DNA from: Apostichopus japonicus
Taxonomy: Eukaryota; Echinodermata; Holothuroidea; Aspidochirotida; Stichopodidae
Length of the DNA: 64,000 nt
Direction of reading: 5' to 3'
NCBI RefSeq assembly: GCF_037975245.1
Contig: NC_092567.1
Location: forward strand, 16,485,876 to 16,549,875
Shown here: piece after piece, positions 28,701 to 37,518 of the stretch
Layout: each line of letters begins with the position of its first letter
Numbering within the stretch: the first letter of the stretch is position 1
Made by a program: the position numbers and the translations under genes
The notes under the pieces: generated by a model
The model's input: only the letters and a program-made list of their open reading frames with translations
Told to the model about the DNA's origin: nothing
Database searches by the model: none

Positions 28701-31088
28701 GTGAAAAATTAGTGGGGATATACATTGGTGTACATACAGAAATGCACATTGATGAAAAATATTAATTCTAATAAAAAACCAACTTCCCACTTCGTTTGAC
28801 CTAAAGTCTGTCGCCCTCTATTTATCTAGACTACATGTTACTGTTTTCAGCCACATGTGCATTCGATGCAAACAGTGACATAAGTATTACAGGTCATGTG
28901 ACGTTTGTTCATCCACTCAGCTGGATCAGATTGTGACACTTGTGAATCAGTCTTCCCTCCCGTTCTGAATCGTTTGGTCCGGTAGTAGCCCTGGCTCCGA
29001 TCATTGTGGTCGTACTTGTATCTGTTTTGTATTCGTCTTTTATACACTATTGTATGTATGGCGATTGGGTGATGGACTGTGCCCTAGGACCGGCTGTGAC
29101 AGCTTAGAGAGTACTGCTCATGTTTTTTGGCATTGTTACTTCGTAGTAAACTTATGGGAGTGGTTCCAGACCTGGACCGACCGTGTTACGGGAGACCGTT
29201 CATGGTCGGTAGGGCAGGGCTTTATTTTATATGGGGTAGACCCTCCAGTTTGTTCGGTAGCTGTGTTGCACCGCATCATTTTTGTTTGCTCTATTGTAAA
29301 AAAACATGTTTGGCGGAATAGGTGTAATTTGGTTTTTAGGGGGAAATTTGCCAGTTGGCAGGCAGTCCTAGAGGCGGTGAAGTCCGACATTCGCCTTCAG
29401 ATTGAAGGCGATTTTCGCCGTTTATCTGGGGCTGCCTTTTTTGGACGCTGGTGTGCTGGGGAGGGGTTTTTCGTTTCGCTGCGTGCGGGTCGTCCTTCTG
29501 TACGTTTTTGAATGTTTCAGTGGGGGGGGGGGTTGGGCGTTTTGTCTCTGCAGGTCGGCGGGCGCATGTTTTTTTGGCTCGCTAGACCTTAGTTTCGTTT
29601 GTCAGAATGGGATGGTTCGGTAGTGCCGTTTGGCCGTGACGTTTTGTATCCCGCATGGCGGGTCACGTAAAAAGCACTATTGTATGTATAGTTATAGGAC
29701 ACTACTTCCGTATTGAGACCTCGTTTGTGACCATTTTTGTTTAAGTGCATGTTTTCTACCTATTATTGAGGCTTCGTCCCGATGTATTGTTTGTACCGTG
29801 GCTGATTATAGTAATAGATTGCAAAATCTCAGCGCTCCTTCTTTACTCTTTAATCTATGTGTTATATTCTTTGCATGCAATAGCGAGGTTCAAGACTCGT
29901 CCTTATTAACACACTGCCATCGAAGCCACATTTGTTTCCATACCACCACCAGTCCTCAGTAGGGAATATTCAGGCTCCAACCCCACCCCCCCCCCAAATA
30001 CCCCGAATCTTAGAGTGAGTTAACGTTACAATATGCCCTATATTTTATACAGAAAGCTGAAGCAAGTGTATCATGAATTTCTGACCACCAGAAATCTATT
30101 TATACCACAGAAACCAAAGAAAAGTTGTTATGAAACTGGTCTCAATCAAGAATAATACATTCCTATCAAGATTCGAGGTTAAAGCTCAAGTAGATATAGA
30201 GATATCACAGCTAAAGTTCCTTCTGGTCAATCCTAAAAAACGACAAAATGTTTGGTAACCTTGGCAACAGCAATACTTTCTGAAGTCATCATAATAGCAT
30301 TGAATATTCTATGATACAAGATTTCACATGTGTATGTAACTTTCAGTCATAAATTATTACATACAACCTCTGCATTGTTTCTTAAACAGGTCGGTAGATT
30401 TTCTTACAAAGTCTAATCAACGAGTAAAGGGCGCCCTCTATTTGGTTTTCTGTTAATAGTTCCCCCAGTCAGTATCGGACAAATTTCAAATTTGGTGGGC
30501 TTTTTGTTCTCCAGAAGACCCTTCATAGAGATTGTTTTATATTACTCTACTCTTCCACCCTGGCTATTAAAAAAACTTCCAAATTCATCATAGCCATATA
30601 TGGGCAGCTAGCCGCCATTTTGGTTCTTGGCACAGCCGTGTGCACATTTGGTGGCTGCCAACAAACAGAAAACCAAACCTTATATCAAATTGTACTCATT
30701 TTCACTCAAATCAAGTATTCCCTAAAAAATTGAGCAAAATCCAAAAACTAAGCACTTTTTTGGCACATGGAAGACGGCCTAATTTAGCAGCTGATTTCAT
30801 GAGGCAATGTTTGACTCTAAATTACCTCTAATCTTTCCTTCTGTACTCCGGAAGGAGTTACGTAAATTTCATCCCTGTTGAACAGAAGAAAAGGCTCTGT
30901 TAGTAAAAAAAAATAGCACGATTTTTAAGAAATTTTCTAAATGTAGAGTTGTTTTTGTAATATAAGCATTAATTATCCTACCTTTGTTTTATAGATATAC
31001 TTCCACCAGTACCGGTCACCCATCCATGATGATAGAATACCCTACATAACTCTGGAATGATATTGCGAGGATGATCTTTTAGCAGCGT
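20038..31088 (-). CDS. APIP: Methylthioribulose-1-phosphate dehydratase (APIP/MtnB), copy 1, exons 2-8
   Basis: This cytosolic zinc enzyme dehydrates 5-methylthioribulose-1-phosphate in the methionine salvage pathway; in animals it is also known as Apaf1-interacting protein. Seven coding exons with GT-AG junctions and compatible phases total 669 bp, or 222 residues plus stop, close to the 242 of the human protein once a short first exon is added. The active-site set is visible: Cys in SQCTPLF, the HSHS zinc pair, Glu in SHQEMIKGI and His in RQHGIYVWG. Exons are 30982-31088, 30826-30874, 24360-24477, 23664-23799, 22474-22534, 21121-21227 and 20038-20128. The start exon is unresolved. A 5033-bp transposon occupies intron 3, and exon 6 has two extra copies. 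The frame is intact. Confidence 0.93.
21121..21227 (-). CDS. APIP: APIP exon 7, copy 1
   Basis: Enters in phase 0 and leaves in phase 2 through donor GTAAGTG. It encodes the segment with [19 protein letters not shown], where the His is the third zinc ligand of the aldolase class II fold. Identical in copy 2. Confidence 0.93.
22474..22534 (-). CDS. APIP: APIP exon 6, conserved version (6A)
   Basis: A 61-bp exon with acceptor TTTCTTGCAG and donor GTAAAT encodes [20 protein letters not shown]. It keeps the family motif VPIIENT and joins exons 5 and 7 in frame. It is the last of three tandem versions in transcription order and the one closest to vertebrate APIP. Confidence 0.88.
22545..22725. 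repeat. (TA)n microsatellite between exon versions 6A and 6B
   Basis: About 180 bp of TA repeats broken by TAAATA and TGTATA words. It is shorter in copy 2. The long Tyr-Ile open frames read through it are artefacts of the repeat. Confidence 0.95.
22763..22823 (-). CDS. APIP: APIP exon 6, duplicate with open frame (6B)
   Basis: The same 61-bp length and splice signals as 6A (acceptor TTTGTTGCAG, donor GTAAAT) encode [20 protein letters not shown]. The frame is open and could replace 6A without disturbing phase, but Asn of PIIENT is Thr and Asp of END is Tyr. It may be a mutually exclusive alternative exon or a duplicate not yet broken. Confidence 0.55.
22906..22967 (-). pseudogene. APIP exon 6, decayed duplicate (6C)
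   Basis: Third version, with both splice sites still present. It carries an in-frame TAG where 6A has the second Glu, Pro replaced by Ala in the PII motif, and one extra base (62 bp) that shifts the frame. Inclusion would truncate the protein. Copy 2 has the same lesions. Confidence 0.85.
23124..23190 (+). tRNA. tRNA-like sequence, probably head of a SINE
   Basis: A perfect T-arm (CCGGG-TTCGAAT-CCCGG) with B-box GGTTCGAATCC is preceded by an anticodon stem CCGC/GCGG enclosing loop ATATAAA, so the anticodon would read AUA. The acceptor stem pairs at five of seven positions (AGCCT with AGGCT). A T6 run follows at 23195, and an AAATCT-repeat stretch at 23252-23285 looks like a SINE tail. A functional tRNA is unlikely because of the weak acceptor and D-arm. 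Confidence 0.45.
23191..23290 (+). mobile_element. Body and (TAAATC)n tail of the tRNA-headed SINE
   Basis: Follows the tRNA-like head directly and ends in TAAATCTAAATCTAATTCTAAATC. It lies in APIP intron 5 in reverse orientation to that gene, in both large copies. No target duplication is obvious. Confidence 0.5.
23446..23518 (-). pseudogene. Decayed partial duplicate of APIP exon 5
   Basis: The minus strand matches the 3' half of exon 5 from CGAATCAGTCACC to GATATTAC with stops and shifts: CACCAGGAG became CACCATTAG. The donor is altered to CGTAAAT. In copy 2 a 17-bp deletion removes part of it. It lies between true exon 5 and the extra exon 6 versions. Confidence 0.8.
23664..23799 (-). 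CDS. APIP: APIP exon 5, copy 1
   Basis: Acceptor ATATACAG, donor GTAACT, phase 1 in and 2 out. It encodes [18 protein letters not shown] and then [18 protein letters not shown]. The HxH pair supplies two zinc ligands, and the Glu of HQE is the catalytic acid/base of the family. Identical in copy 2 over the part compared. Confidence 0.93.
24360..24477 (-). CDS. APIP: APIP exon 4, copy 1
   Basis: Acceptor CTTTCGCAG, phase 0 in and 1 out. It encodes [18 protein letters not shown] followed by [20 protein letters not shown]. It corresponds to the human segment around DMFVCDI and KKSQCTPLF, and the Cys is the conserved active-site cysteine. Confidence 0.92.
25557..25689 (+). other. Exon-like stretch antisense to APIP intron 3
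   Basis: On the plus strand a strong acceptor (CTCTTTAATTTTCAG) is followed by a 133-bp open frame ([20 protein letters not shown] and onward) and a GAAG-GTATCG donor. The amino-acid mix looks protein-like, but I do not recognise it. It ends 57 bp before the transposon target. Both copies carry it unchanged. Confidence 0.3.
25746..25748. repeat. 3-bp target duplication ATT, left
   Basis: Matches ATT at 30782-30784. Copy 2 has a single ATT at 60046-60048 in otherwise identical flanks. Because flanks and ends share bases, a 5-bp ATTTA duplication with asymmetric ends is an alternative reading. Confidence 0.75.
26090..26126 (+). CDS. Possible first exon of the transposon gene
   Basis: ATG and eleven further codons ([12 protein letters not shown]), then donor GTAAGAAT. 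The next exon was not found with confidence. It lies about 340 bp inside the left transposon end, a normal place for a transposase start. Confidence 0.25.
26978..27236 (+). pseudogene. Zinc-module gene remnant inside the transposon
   Basis: After acceptor TCTCTAACAG the frame reads [28 protein letters not shown] and CDVAHKVL, then hits TAA at 27173. Beyond the stop the same frame continues [19 protein letters not shown]. The spaced Cys-X3-Cys and later His-X2-Cys look like one zinc-binding module of a kind seen in invertebrate repeat-associated genes. The stop marks it as broken. I cannot name the family. Confidence 0.5.
27237..28400. other. Transposon interior, no clear exon
   Basis: AT-rich with short open frames only. 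GTAAGAAG at 27269 could be a donor for the preceding remnant. Confidence 0.4.
28409..28563 (+). other. Possible acidic exon inside the transposon
   Basis: After TTTGATTTCAG a frame of about 50 residues begins [17 protein letters not shown], continues Ser-rich and ends at TAG. The acidic composition and good acceptor suggest the last exon of the transposon gene. Confidence 0.35.
29046..29059. repeat. Target duplication of nested LINE tail, left
   Basis: ACTATTGTATGTAT, repeated at 29676-29689. Confidence 0.9.
29060..29675 (+). mobile_element. 616-bp LINE 3' end nested in the DNA transposon
   Basis: The longest tail of the family ending GGGTCACGTAAAAAGC. It carries an open frame (29060-29511) for the reverse transcriptase C-terminus with the [19 protein letters not shown] zinc-like motif and LWEW, ending after [19 protein letters not shown] perfect 14-bp target duplication flanks it. 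Its coding end lets the shorter tails be assigned to the same LINE. Confidence 0.92.
29676..29689. repeat. Target duplication of nested LINE tail, right
   Basis: Second copy of the 14-bp word at 29046-29059. Confidence 0.9.
29690..30781. other. Right part of the transposon, no gene
   Basis: No coding signal is seen. Near 30611 lies GCCGCCATTTTGG, a YY1-like promoter word. The inverted terminal sequence begins around 30705. Confidence 0.4.
30782..30784. repeat. 3-bp target duplication ATT, right
   Basis: Pairs with 25746-25748 around the 5033-bp transposon. Confidence 0.75.
30826..30874 (-). CDS. APIP: APIP exon 3, copy 1
   Basis: A 49-bp exon with acceptor GTTCAACAG and donor GTAATT. One base completes an Arg, then [16 protein letters not shown], matching the family's conserved [14 protein letters not shown]. 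The transposon boundary lies 45 bp further along the transcript. Confidence 0.93.
30982..31088 (-). CDS. APIP: APIP exon 2, copy 1
   Basis: Acceptor GACTTTTTTTCTTCAG, phase 0 in, 2 out, donor GTAGGA. It encodes [18 protein letters not shown] and [11 protein letters not shown], the conserved family start. The frame also stays open upstream to an ATG at 31298, which would add about 70 unrelated residues. The strong acceptor makes a separate short first exon likelier. Candidate starts at 32445 (MAGICNAQ) and near 32678 (MAVNIS) are unproven. Confidence 0.92.
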
Positions 31089-31569
31089 CTGAAGAAAAAA
31101 AGTCTCGTTGGTCAATGACATAAGTCTTCTCGTAATAAGAAAAAATGTTGTTTGATAAGCAGCCTCCCATCGAATCCACCTTGGATGTGGGGTCATTCCA
31201 CTTTGGATGTGGGGTGATTCCACTTTGATTGCGGGGTGTAACATTTCATTTTCTGGCTGAATGCAGTTAAGTTGTTCATTTTCAGTCATTTTCAGCAATA
31301 ACTATTGAATCAAATCAAATGAATCATAGTTGCTATGCTACTTCAAAGCGTTTTTTAGAAAGACTATGGTTTGGATACAGTGACACATAACTATAGAGTA
31401 CAGTACACAAGCTCAGGGCACAATTTAAAGGAACTGTTCAATGAAGAATTAGCGTTGATGCCCAATCTGATGACAGCATAATTTTTAACCAATATCTGTT
31501 GGTAGCAATAATCAATTGAGTGTTAATTCCCTGGACGAAACGGCAGTCGTTCCAATACAGCTGAGCTAA

Positions 31570-31798
31570 TGTATGTATTTTAGATCCTCCTGCAAGTAGG
31601 AACCCGCGAAGAAGACATCATTGGCTTATCAAAGTCGCAGGCTGACCGAGGTCAGTCTCTTAGATTCATATTTAACGTCTATGATTATGAGTTGTCAACA
31701 ACTCTGTAACTGGACGACATACATTAATCTTGGAGTGACTCGAACTTGGGACCTTATGATTGAAAGGCACCGACGTTAACCACTGAGCTAACACTCCT
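31570..31798 (-). mobile_element. tRNA-headed SINE, first of a tandem pair
   Basis: On the minus strand the head reads GGAGTGTTAGCTCAGTGGTT with A-box TTAGCTCAGTGG and later B-box GTTCGAGTC, closing with CACTCC. The body ends GGAGGATCTAAAATACATAC. Head and acceptor-like ends pair well, so this copy is the best preserved. It lies upstream of the APIP exons found. Confidence 0.88.
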
Positions 31799-31802
31799 AT
31801 AA

Positions 31803-32037
31803 TGTATGTATTTTAGATCCTCCTGCAAGCAGGAACTCGCGAAGAAGCCATCATTGGCTTATCAAGGCCGCAAGCTGACCGAAGTCAATCTCTTGATTCA
31901 TATTTAGCGTCCATGATTATGAATTGCAAATTGTCAACAACTATGTAACTGGACGACATACATTAATCTTGGAGCAAGTCGAACTCGGGACCTTATGATC
32001 GAAATGCACCGGCGTTAACCACTGAGCTAACACTCCT
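31803..32037 (-). mobile_element. tRNA-headed SINE, second of a tandem pair
   Basis: Same family and orientation as the element 4 bp to its left. The head has AGCTCAGTGGTTAACGCCGG and B-box GTTCGACTT. The short ATAAT between the two and TAATAAT after the second may be overlapping target words. Confidence 0.88.
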
Positions 32038-33190
32038 AATAATAACACAGGAAACCTTTGTAAATTTGTGTTTGTATTGTCTCTGGCCTACGTTACTACG
32101 TAACGGTATGTCTTACAGTAACCTTAGCTCAATTTTACAAGACTGCCTTTATAGGCATACAATAGTTGTTCTTGTGAACTTGGGAAACCTATACATGACA
32201 TTCCGTATTCAATCAAATTTCTCCACTCCTGACCTAATTTTCAACGACTTCTAAAAATGTCATGTTATGGCCGAATAATGATAGCCTAGCTAACATGGAA
32301 CAGATTGTATGCCAACCCGCAATTTTTGGTAGACCATGACGTTGAACAGCCAATAGCCAATTCCTGTAAGTAATCATTCAACCCGTATGGAAACGTTTGG
32401 CGACATTTGTCGCATTAAACATTGCGCATTACATATACCGGCCATTTTCCGATACTATGATACAAGCTCATTCATTTGGGCACGTTCCACTTACGTGATG
32501 AGTGGTTAGGACACACAGACACAATATTAGATGTATGTATACATTGTGATCATCACTGTACTATCTAACACTGCCATGCACCAGTATCTATGCCTTATTA
32601 TTTCTATTTCGTGTTTTACTTCATTTACAGCAAACAAATCATTTCAGCAGGTGTTATTGCACGGATATGTTGACCGCCATCCAAGTAGGCCTACTATACT
32701 AGGCTACTACTAGGCTTAACGTTAAGGAAATAGCGAAGTATGTTACGCTAATATGTCTAAGATTATGGATAGTTAATTTCAATAGTACCTTGAGTAATTG
32801 CTACCTTCCTATACCATATTAATTAATACACTAGGTGCACTAACCATGCCTCACAGTGATATTTTTGTATATCTTCAGTGACTGAAATTTCCGTTTAATC
32901 TTAAAGCAACCGCATTCGTTCGGCAAACGTGATGTTGTGTTAGACTGCTATTACAAGTCTGTCGATACACATTGCACGTACATACATCACAGAAGTTCAA
33001 CACACAGAAGCTACTTTGCACCTAATGGCCATGACACTGACTGACCAGTGTAATACCTAATACAATAACTCGAATAAAGGTTGCCAGTGTGAAAGCCAAA
33101 TCCGGTCAACCAGAAACTGGAATATCAATAACAAGTAAAAAGACAAACCACGTGTCCTTTGAAGCAGAACTAATTGACGTTCAAATATAT
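32038..33190. other. Upstream region of APIP, no complete gene
   Basis: TAGGCCTAC-type words occur at 32685-32715. Two minus-strand ATGs in good context (32445, AAAATGGCC; and about 32678, ATGGCGG) are possible APIP starts. No coding exon could be confirmed. Confidence 0.4.
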
Positions 33191-33196
33191 AGGCTA

Positions 33197-33206
33197 CATA
33201 TTTATA

Positions 33207-33251
<45 letters not shown>

Positions 33252-33414
33252 TATATATATATATATATTATAGTTATATAGTTATATATCTATATATCTT
33301 TATATATATCTATTGTATCTATATATATATTTATATATATATATATATATCTATATATATATATATTTATATATCTAAATATCTTTAAATAAATATCTAT
33401 ATATCTCTATATCT

Positions 33415-33469
<55 letters not shown>

Positions 33470-33483
33470 TATATATATATATG

Positions 33484-33525
<42 letters not shown>

Positions 33526-33574
33526 CTTTAAATATATATCTTTATATATCTATATATATCTTTAAATATATATA

Positions 33575-33634
<60 letters not shown>

Positions 33635-33645
33635 AAAAGATATAT
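33197..33645. repeat. Long (TA)n microsatellite with TATC interruptions
   Basis: About 450 bp of TA, TATC, TTTA and TAAA words. Copy 2 (62460-62880) is shorter and arranged differently in its left third. Open frames in it are repeat artefacts. Confidence 0.95.
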
Positions 33646-33649
33646 ATAT

Positions 33650-34795
33650 AATTCAAGGTTACAATGACATTTATCTGGAATTTTTAGCAAAACATTGTCA
33701 TCTTCGAGCTATTACATTGCATACCTAAAAATCGCAATACTCAATTGTGCATTCCTTCAAATCTGCACAATATTTATAAAATTTCAGCAGGGGATGAATT
33801 CATTTCCTCACTTCCAGGGTAAATGCGAAGGCATAATCTCGTGCTTTTTGGATTTATATTTAGTTTGCGTCTTGTAAGACAGAAACATTGCATTATGTTT
33901 ATCTTATAGTAATTGCTGATTGCTTATTCGAACGTAGCAAATGGTGTTTAAAGATTATTTCACCCTTGATGAAATCGGTATGACATTCCAAGATTTAAAT
34001 AAGGTTACTCTACTGACCAAAAAGCATTAATTCTTAATACTCAAATATAAAGTGAATACTAAAGTATACACTGGCCCACACTCCCATTAGTCGGCGAAAC
34101 TGGGGAGGAATTAGTCATCTGCACCGGAACCAAGATTTTTTAGCCATTCGGGGGAATTTATAGTTTGGCCCCCTTACCTTTGATAGCCCGTACACGTCAC
34201 TATAGGCGTGATAGTCAAGTATATACAGTGAAGACGGAAGCATTACTGTATTACATGATCTATAGAGAAGAACTGCCAAATACACTGTAGTATTTATTGT
34301 ACACTGAGTCAGCAAGCCGACTTTTGAATAATGAAGATCCGTTTAATACATATGCAACAATTCTGAGAAAATGAGGTGTATGTAAACTGAATACTGAACA
34401 TTTACTAATCTAAAATAATACATGTTATCATCTTTCTAATACCTTCGGATTTACATAGTTACGTCTATTGGACTTTAGTAGGATTAAATGTTAGATTTTC
34501 GGTAAGAAATATAATGTTCATAGTGGAATGTCTTAGGCTATGGGTAATTAAAATCAGTATTAAGTTACTGCTTGTTCTTACGATTCATTCGGGTTCTTGC
34601 TTGTTATTAAAGTTATGTCATTTCCAGTTTCTTCTTTCAAGTTCGAAAAGACTTTACGTAAATGTACAAATGATAAGCGAAAGATGATTTTAATACAGAT
34701 GGCGAAGAAGGATCAAATGGAATAAGTGACATTATTTTACCTCCTTATTTTTGTTGCGCCCTGAATCTACTGAACGCTTTGGTAAGATGATGAAT
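33650..34795. other. No gene seen
   Basis: AT-rich DNA between the microsatellite and the LINE. Short open frames have no family match. The position equivalent to the window's last base is 34764. Confidence 0.45.
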
Positions 34796-35408
34796 TTACG
34801 GGAAATGAAGACCCAGACAAGGCCAGTACTTGTGATACAGTTGCTTCCTTAAGTAGTGCAATTTTAAGAAACGCTTAATTTTGATATTTTGATCCGACCA
34901 CGATACACCGAATGGTAAGTCTCTGTATCTCCAGCTACCAAGGCGAAGGCCCTTTGTCTTTTCCGGATTCAACTTCGCCCCGGTAGCTCTCTCAAAGATA
35001 GATAAATCCTGCGAGAGGGCACGAAAGGACCCCAGACTCGAAACAACACACGTGATGTCATCGGCATATTGAACGCATTTCACTTTGGCACCCCCTGGCA
35101 CAACGAATGGAACAAGTCTGGAGTCCCTTCCAAAAGACGGGAGAGAGACTCGCTAAACAAAACATAAAGTAATGGAGACAGAGGGCACCCCTGGTGCACC
35201 CCCTCTCTAAGTTAAAAAACCTCTGAATGAAACCCATTACGATTACAGAACTTAAACTTTCCTGAAACAAAACAGAAATCCATATACGAAAATTTGGGTG
35301 CAACTGAAACACCTCCCATACATTCCTAAAACAACCAAGATCCACCATGCCAAAGGCCTTCTGATGATCAAGATACCAATGCACATGATAAATCATGCTC
35401 AATAACAA
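34796..35408 (-). pseudogene. Reverse transcriptase part of the resident LINE
   Basis: On the minus strand, pieces of the palm appear in two frames. At 35408-35058 are HQKAFGMVDL, where the first catalytic Asp is likely His or Asp in a DHQKAFG context, and LERGCTRGALCLHY. At 35101-34796 are CVQYADDITCVV with the YADD box intact and NPEKTKGLRLGS. The fingers region between endonuclease and this part is missing, so the element is internally deleted. It is not seen before position 1, where the window starts inside another LINE. Confidence 0.8.
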
Positions 35409-35506
35409 AGTCAGTCAAGTCGCGCATCAACCAAAAGTTATCCTGAAGGCATCTTTCCTGTTAGGCCTCACCCACGTGTACCCCGTACTACACGGTGCAT
35501 ATGCCT

Positions 35507-36021
35507 TCAGAAATCGGCTAAAAGGTGTGCCGAAGTGAATTTGTCCAGTTCTGTGATCCCAGCGTCAGGACTAGCAGACACGGAAGCCCCGAGTCTGTCA
35601 AGACCCAAGACTGGGACATAGTTAAAGTCTCCGACCATGACACATGGTGCACTACCAGGAACAAAGGATCTCAGCGGGTCAAAAAATTCTCGTCTAGCAG
35701 AAGACTGATTGGGAGCATACACATTTCAAAGGCATATATTACCCTGTTGATGCTTGAAAAGAATGCAAACCTATCGGCCCTTGTGGCACAACCCGCCTGA
35801 CGAGATGCCAGTGCCACAAGATGAGTACGAACGAACGAAGCATACAGCCCACCACCCCACTCATAAGCCCATAGAGGAACATCTTCTTCCAAAATGTGTG
35901 TTTTTTGTAGGCAAACGCTGTCGACCTCCATTGACTTACAATACTGGAATATGCGACTGCGCTTGAGATGATCCCTCATGCCATTCACGTTCAAAGTGGC
36001 AACTGAAAGTGAATCGGCCAT
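35507..36021 (-). pseudogene. Endonuclease of the resident LINE, catalytic Glu lost
   Basis: Begins at the ATG at 36021 with MADSLSVATLNVNGMR and has LNVNG, the first metal-site motif of apurinic-type endonucleases. The next motif reads CLQKTH where the family has LQExH, so the metal-binding Glu is Lys. A frameshift follows near 35700, then YAPNQSSARREFF and CVMVGDFNYVP keep the Asp and Asn of the third motif. Inactive. Confidence 0.85.
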
Positions 36022-36176
36022 GAGAGGGCAATGAGGCAAAACTACGCCTACGACGATTCCGTAAGCTTCAAGCGCGCTGGAAAAATCATCGTCTGAGGGA
36101 TTCCCCCATCTTTTTGTACCAGCTCGTCCCATTGGCACGTTTCGGCTCGAAGATCATCGAGACTCCGGAGTTGCTG

Positions 36177-37098
36177 TCAGACAGAGCCTCGATCTCCGGA
36201 TCTGGTGGTACCGAAGCCAGACTGAGGACGGAACTGGACGAGTTGATGGGGGAAGCAGGTGGAGATACCGTGTTCGCCTCGCGATGTGGTGGATGCGGTG
36301 TAGACAAGGGGTTGGGTTCCGCAATGACGGGGAGGGTAAACCAGGTGCGGAGGACGGTGAATTCTCACTTGGTTACCCCTCCTCGCGTGAAGCTTCCTCC
36401 GAGGCAGTAGGTGCGTCGGAACTTGACGCCTTTCCTTTACCCCCACTTTTTCTTCATAGAGACATAAGAGGGACAAACGGTAAAGACATGTCAGAGTGAG
36501 AGTGAGCACACAACCTTCTTGGGCAAGCGGTGCTATCATACCCAAGAAGAAGGCAGCGCCGTCATTTTTGTCTGGGCAGCTCTTGGCTTCGTTCCTGGTC
36601 TCCCCACACCTGAAGCAGTAACGGGGCTGACCGGGATACCGCACGTGAGGTTTATGCCCTGCCATAAACAGGAAGGAGGGAATGTCCCGTTACAGGTCGA
36701 GCCGAATCTGTCTGTGCCCGTTTACTAATCTGGGGGCTGTGCGTAGGAGCACATTTTGGCAGCATTTACAGCCCCAAACCGACATAAAACAGTTGCGAGA
36801 AGTTCTTGCCGAACCCCTAGTTCTACGTGGATGAGAGTTCCCTAACGGATTCCTCGTATGGAGCTTCTTTCATCTCTTCGACGTTACTCAGCAACGTGAC
36901 ACCCTTCTGCTGGGCTACGTCACTGGTAAAACGTAAGTCATACGTGTAACGACACTGGAGGGCCTGCAAAGCATCAACCTCTCCAGGAACTGCAACACGC
37001 TTGCTTTTTAAAATACTAAATACTTGCACCGGTGGAACCGCTTTTCACCGGTCAAAGTCAACTTAACGATACGGCTTTTGAAAGTAAGAACGATATAT
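36177..37098 (-). pseudogene. ORF1 remnant of the resident LINE, copy 2
   Basis: Counterpart of 1390-2310 with the same frameshifts, the same knuckle remnant (CFRCGETRNEAKSC) and VPGEVDALQ near the N-terminus. Copy 1 reads VPGVVDALQ at that place. Confidence 0.8.
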
Positions 37099-37518
37099 GT
37101 TGTATAAAAAAGAAAGCCAACTAACAACTCGAATATATATTGCACCCTGCCCTGGTTAAAGCTCGGTGAAAAATATATCCGATTACTATGCGATTGCTAA
37201 ACGATTACATAAAACGTGACCAACAACGTGTAATTTACATTCAGTAAAGGTATAGTCTGCTTGTTACACAGATCCAAGGTATCTTCATACTTAGGCAAAA
37301 TAGTGATCGTACTCCGCCTTTGGCTGTCGGTGAGCGTTTAGCATTCAGAGAAGATCTGAGAGGTTTGGTATTTCCCATCCTTCATAGCGCCCTCTATTTA
37401 CGGCTGTAGTTAACGCCCAATTGGTCATTGACATTCGAGGGAACATATCAAGTTATGTTTTTAAATATTTTATCTTGGGCAGTACGGTCGACATTTACCC
37501 ATGAAAATAATATTGCAA

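Larger units (their letters stand above)
25749..30781. mobile_element. 5033-bp DNA transposon with inverted ends, copy 1 only
   Basis: The ends are TAGGCCGTCTTCCATG and its exact reverse complement. Partial inward symmetry follows: TTTGCTCAA and TTTTTAGGG recur in inverted orientation about 30-50 bp inside each end. Copy 2 lacks exactly this segment plus one ATT. It therefore moved in after the copies separated, or is polymorphic between haplotypes. Internal coding is decayed: a zinc-module frame at 26978 and a possible first exon at 26090. A 3-bp target duplication narrows but does not fix the superfamily. It sits in APIP intron 3, 44 bp past the exon 3 donor. Confidence 0.9.
1155..35942. 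repeat. Large direct repeat unit, copy 1
   Basis: This block matches the block from 35943 onward in the same orientation. The starting offset is 34788 and shifts only at indels: about 34755 near 8-12 kb, 34610 near 13-14 kb, 34265-34330 from 15.6 to 25.7 kb and 29264 after 30.8 kb. The last drop equals the 5033-bp transposon plus its 3-bp target duplication. Sampled stretches show roughly 1 percent substitution or less, with more change at about 12.5-17.5 kb. The left limit is where a different LINE joins the endonuclease reading frame of the resident LINE. Confidence 0.95.

Noticed and set aside
25749-30781. Tc/mariner-type insertion with a TA duplication
   Set aside because: TA-GGCC ends would fit, but the empty site in copy 2 would then need an extra 5-bp loss. 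A 3-bp ATT duplication explains it exactly.
33465-33728. 87-codon Ile/Tyr-rich frame
   Set aside because: It is a microsatellite translation, and its copy 2 counterpart differs wholly in the repeat part.
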